Assembly: GCA_015686845.1 (NCBI GenBank)
Contig: JADPRS010000004.1
Span: forward strand, 1-64,000
DNA: 64,000 bases
Direction: 5' to 3'
DNA from: Lutibacter sp. B2
GTDB taxonomy: Bacteria > Bacillota > Clostridia > Peptostreptococcales > Thermotaleaceae
The position numbers and the translations under genes were made by a program. Shown here one piece after another: positions 63,460 to 64,000 of the stretch (positions within the stretch are counted from its first letter, which is position 1; every line of letters begins with the position of its first letter). The notes under the pieces are model-generated. The model worked only from the letters and a program-made list of their open reading frames with translations, searched no databases and was not told the DNA's origin.

Positions 63460-64000
63460 CTATGCCGCTTTCTTATCTGATGATTCGATAGAATTAAAAT
63501 ATGATTTTGTTTCAGATATAATTACCCCACTTAATCCAATCAAACCAATCAAGTTTGGAATGGCCATAAGACCGTTTACGATATCTGCTAAAGTCCAAAT
63601 TAAATCTAATTTCAGGAAAGCACCTGAAGCAACTAATAATATATATATATATTTAAAAGGCTTTATTCCTTTTATTCCAAACAGATACACTGTACATCTT
63701 TCTCCGTAGTAGTTCCATCCAAGAATGGTAGTGAAAGCAAAGAATATAAGTCCAATGGTAACAACCCAATGACCAATGCCAGGAAGACCCGATTGAAAAG
63801 CAAAGTTTGTCATAGCGGCACCTTCTAAATTAGAATTCCATGCGCCTGTTAGAACTAATACTAATCCTGTCATTGTACATACAATAATGGTATCGAAAAA
63901 TGTACCTGTCATAGAAATAAGTCCTTGTCTTACACAAGAGTGTGTTTTAGCAGCAGCAGCAGCGATTGGGGCACTACCAAGTCCTGATTCATTTGAAAAT
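63460..64000 (-). CDS. sodium:alanine symporter (AGCS family), C-terminal part
   Basis: The 3' portion of an amino-acid/sodium carrier cut by the right window edge; the frame is open through position 64000. Family features are SNESGLGSAPIAAAAAKT at the edge, RQGLISMTGTFFDTIIVCTMTGLVLVLTG, and TILGWNYYGERC. Relatives are about 450-480 residues, so more than half is missing. It ends with a basic tail and a strong terminator. Alanine or glycine is the usual substrate. Confidence 0.92.
   Translation of the reverse strand, partial: FSNESGLGSAPIAAAAAKTHSCVRQGLISMTGTFFDTIIVCTMTGLVLVLTGAWNSNLEGAAMTNFAFQSGLPGIGHWVVTIGLIFFAFTTILGWNYYGERCTVYLFGIKGIKPFKYIYILLVASGAFLKLDLIWTLADIVNGLMAIPNLIGLIGLSGVIISETKSYFNSIESSDKKAA

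Overview
The window is low-GC, densely coded DNA with AGGAGG-type ribosome binding sites. It reads as an anaerobic, spore-forming Firmicute of the Clostridia, of the Alkaliphilus / Clostridiaceae kind. The grounds are in-frame UGA codons used as selenocysteine, a CoA-dehydratase activase cluster, a YaaH-type spore-cortex hydrolase, T-box and riboswitch leaders, FeoAB with 7-1-7 Fur boxes, and Ter-type stress proteins. No rRNA, tRNA, CRISPR array, transposase or prophage was found.

Layout. 0.3-4.9 kb: polysaccharide deacetylase, a c-di-GMP-I riboswitch in front of a PAS-GGDEF cyclase, a membrane histidine kinase, homoserine dehydrogenase. 4.9-13.6 kb: ClC transporter, sodium/solute symporter, chemoreceptor with a Fur box inside its promoter, methyltransferase, tyrS behind a T-box leader, queT behind a preQ1-like leader. 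13.7-19.7 kb: MacAB-like efflux genes, a RocB-like peptidase, a Na/Ca exchanger. 19.9-27.9 kb: a chemoreceptor, then a Ter stress island (three TerD genes, a CitE-like lyase, a fused phosphoribosyltransferase/TRSP/StiP protein, a HAD phosphatase). 27.9-35.6 kb: divergent HD-GYP and GGDEF genes and a Fur-marked iron island (DUF2325, feoA, feoA, feoB, Cys-rich peptide, then a second feoB unit made by duplication with loss of feoA). 35.6-36.5 kb: ruins of an amino-acid ABC transporter operon. 36.7-39.0 kb: Crp-type regulator, OsmC protein, selenocysteine glutaredoxin, methyltransferase. 39.2-44.2 kb: secreted peptidoglycan-binding protein, YibE/F protein, AbgT transporter with an M20 peptidase. 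44.2-44.9 kb, minus strand: a cobalamin riboswitch leading only into two tiny ORFs. 45.2-52.5 kb: activase cluster, TPR protein, YaaH hydrolase, EamA exporter, RNase H, small proteins. 52.6-56.0 kb: a two-component system and HtrA protease. 56.2-59.3 kb: copper operon copA-copZ-csoR in which copA carries an in-frame UGA. 59.6-64.0 kb: TlpA redoxin / CXXC peptide / 4Fe-4S membrane protein, two GNAT-fold proteins, and the 3' part of an alanine/sodium symporter cut by the window edge.

Themes. (1) Selenocysteine: a glutaredoxin with U-P-H-C in place of C-P-H-C, and a copper ATPase whose second metal-binding domain reads GMT-U-ASC. In both, a short stem-loop lies at bacterial SECIS distance after the UGA. 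(2) Iron control: Fur-like boxes sit at a chemoreceptor, an HD-GYP phosphodiesterase, DUF2325 and both feo units, which suggests that iron status is tied to chemotaxis and c-di-GMP turnover. (3) c-di-GMP feedback: a c-di-GMP riboswitch precedes a diguanylate cyclase that also keeps a product-inhibition RxxD site. (4) Copper and redox: a CsoR-like box follows the copA promoter, and a similar G/C-rich inverted repeat sits at the same place after a methyltransferase promoter.

Functions are assigned from motifs, domain order and gene context read by eye. No database search was run.
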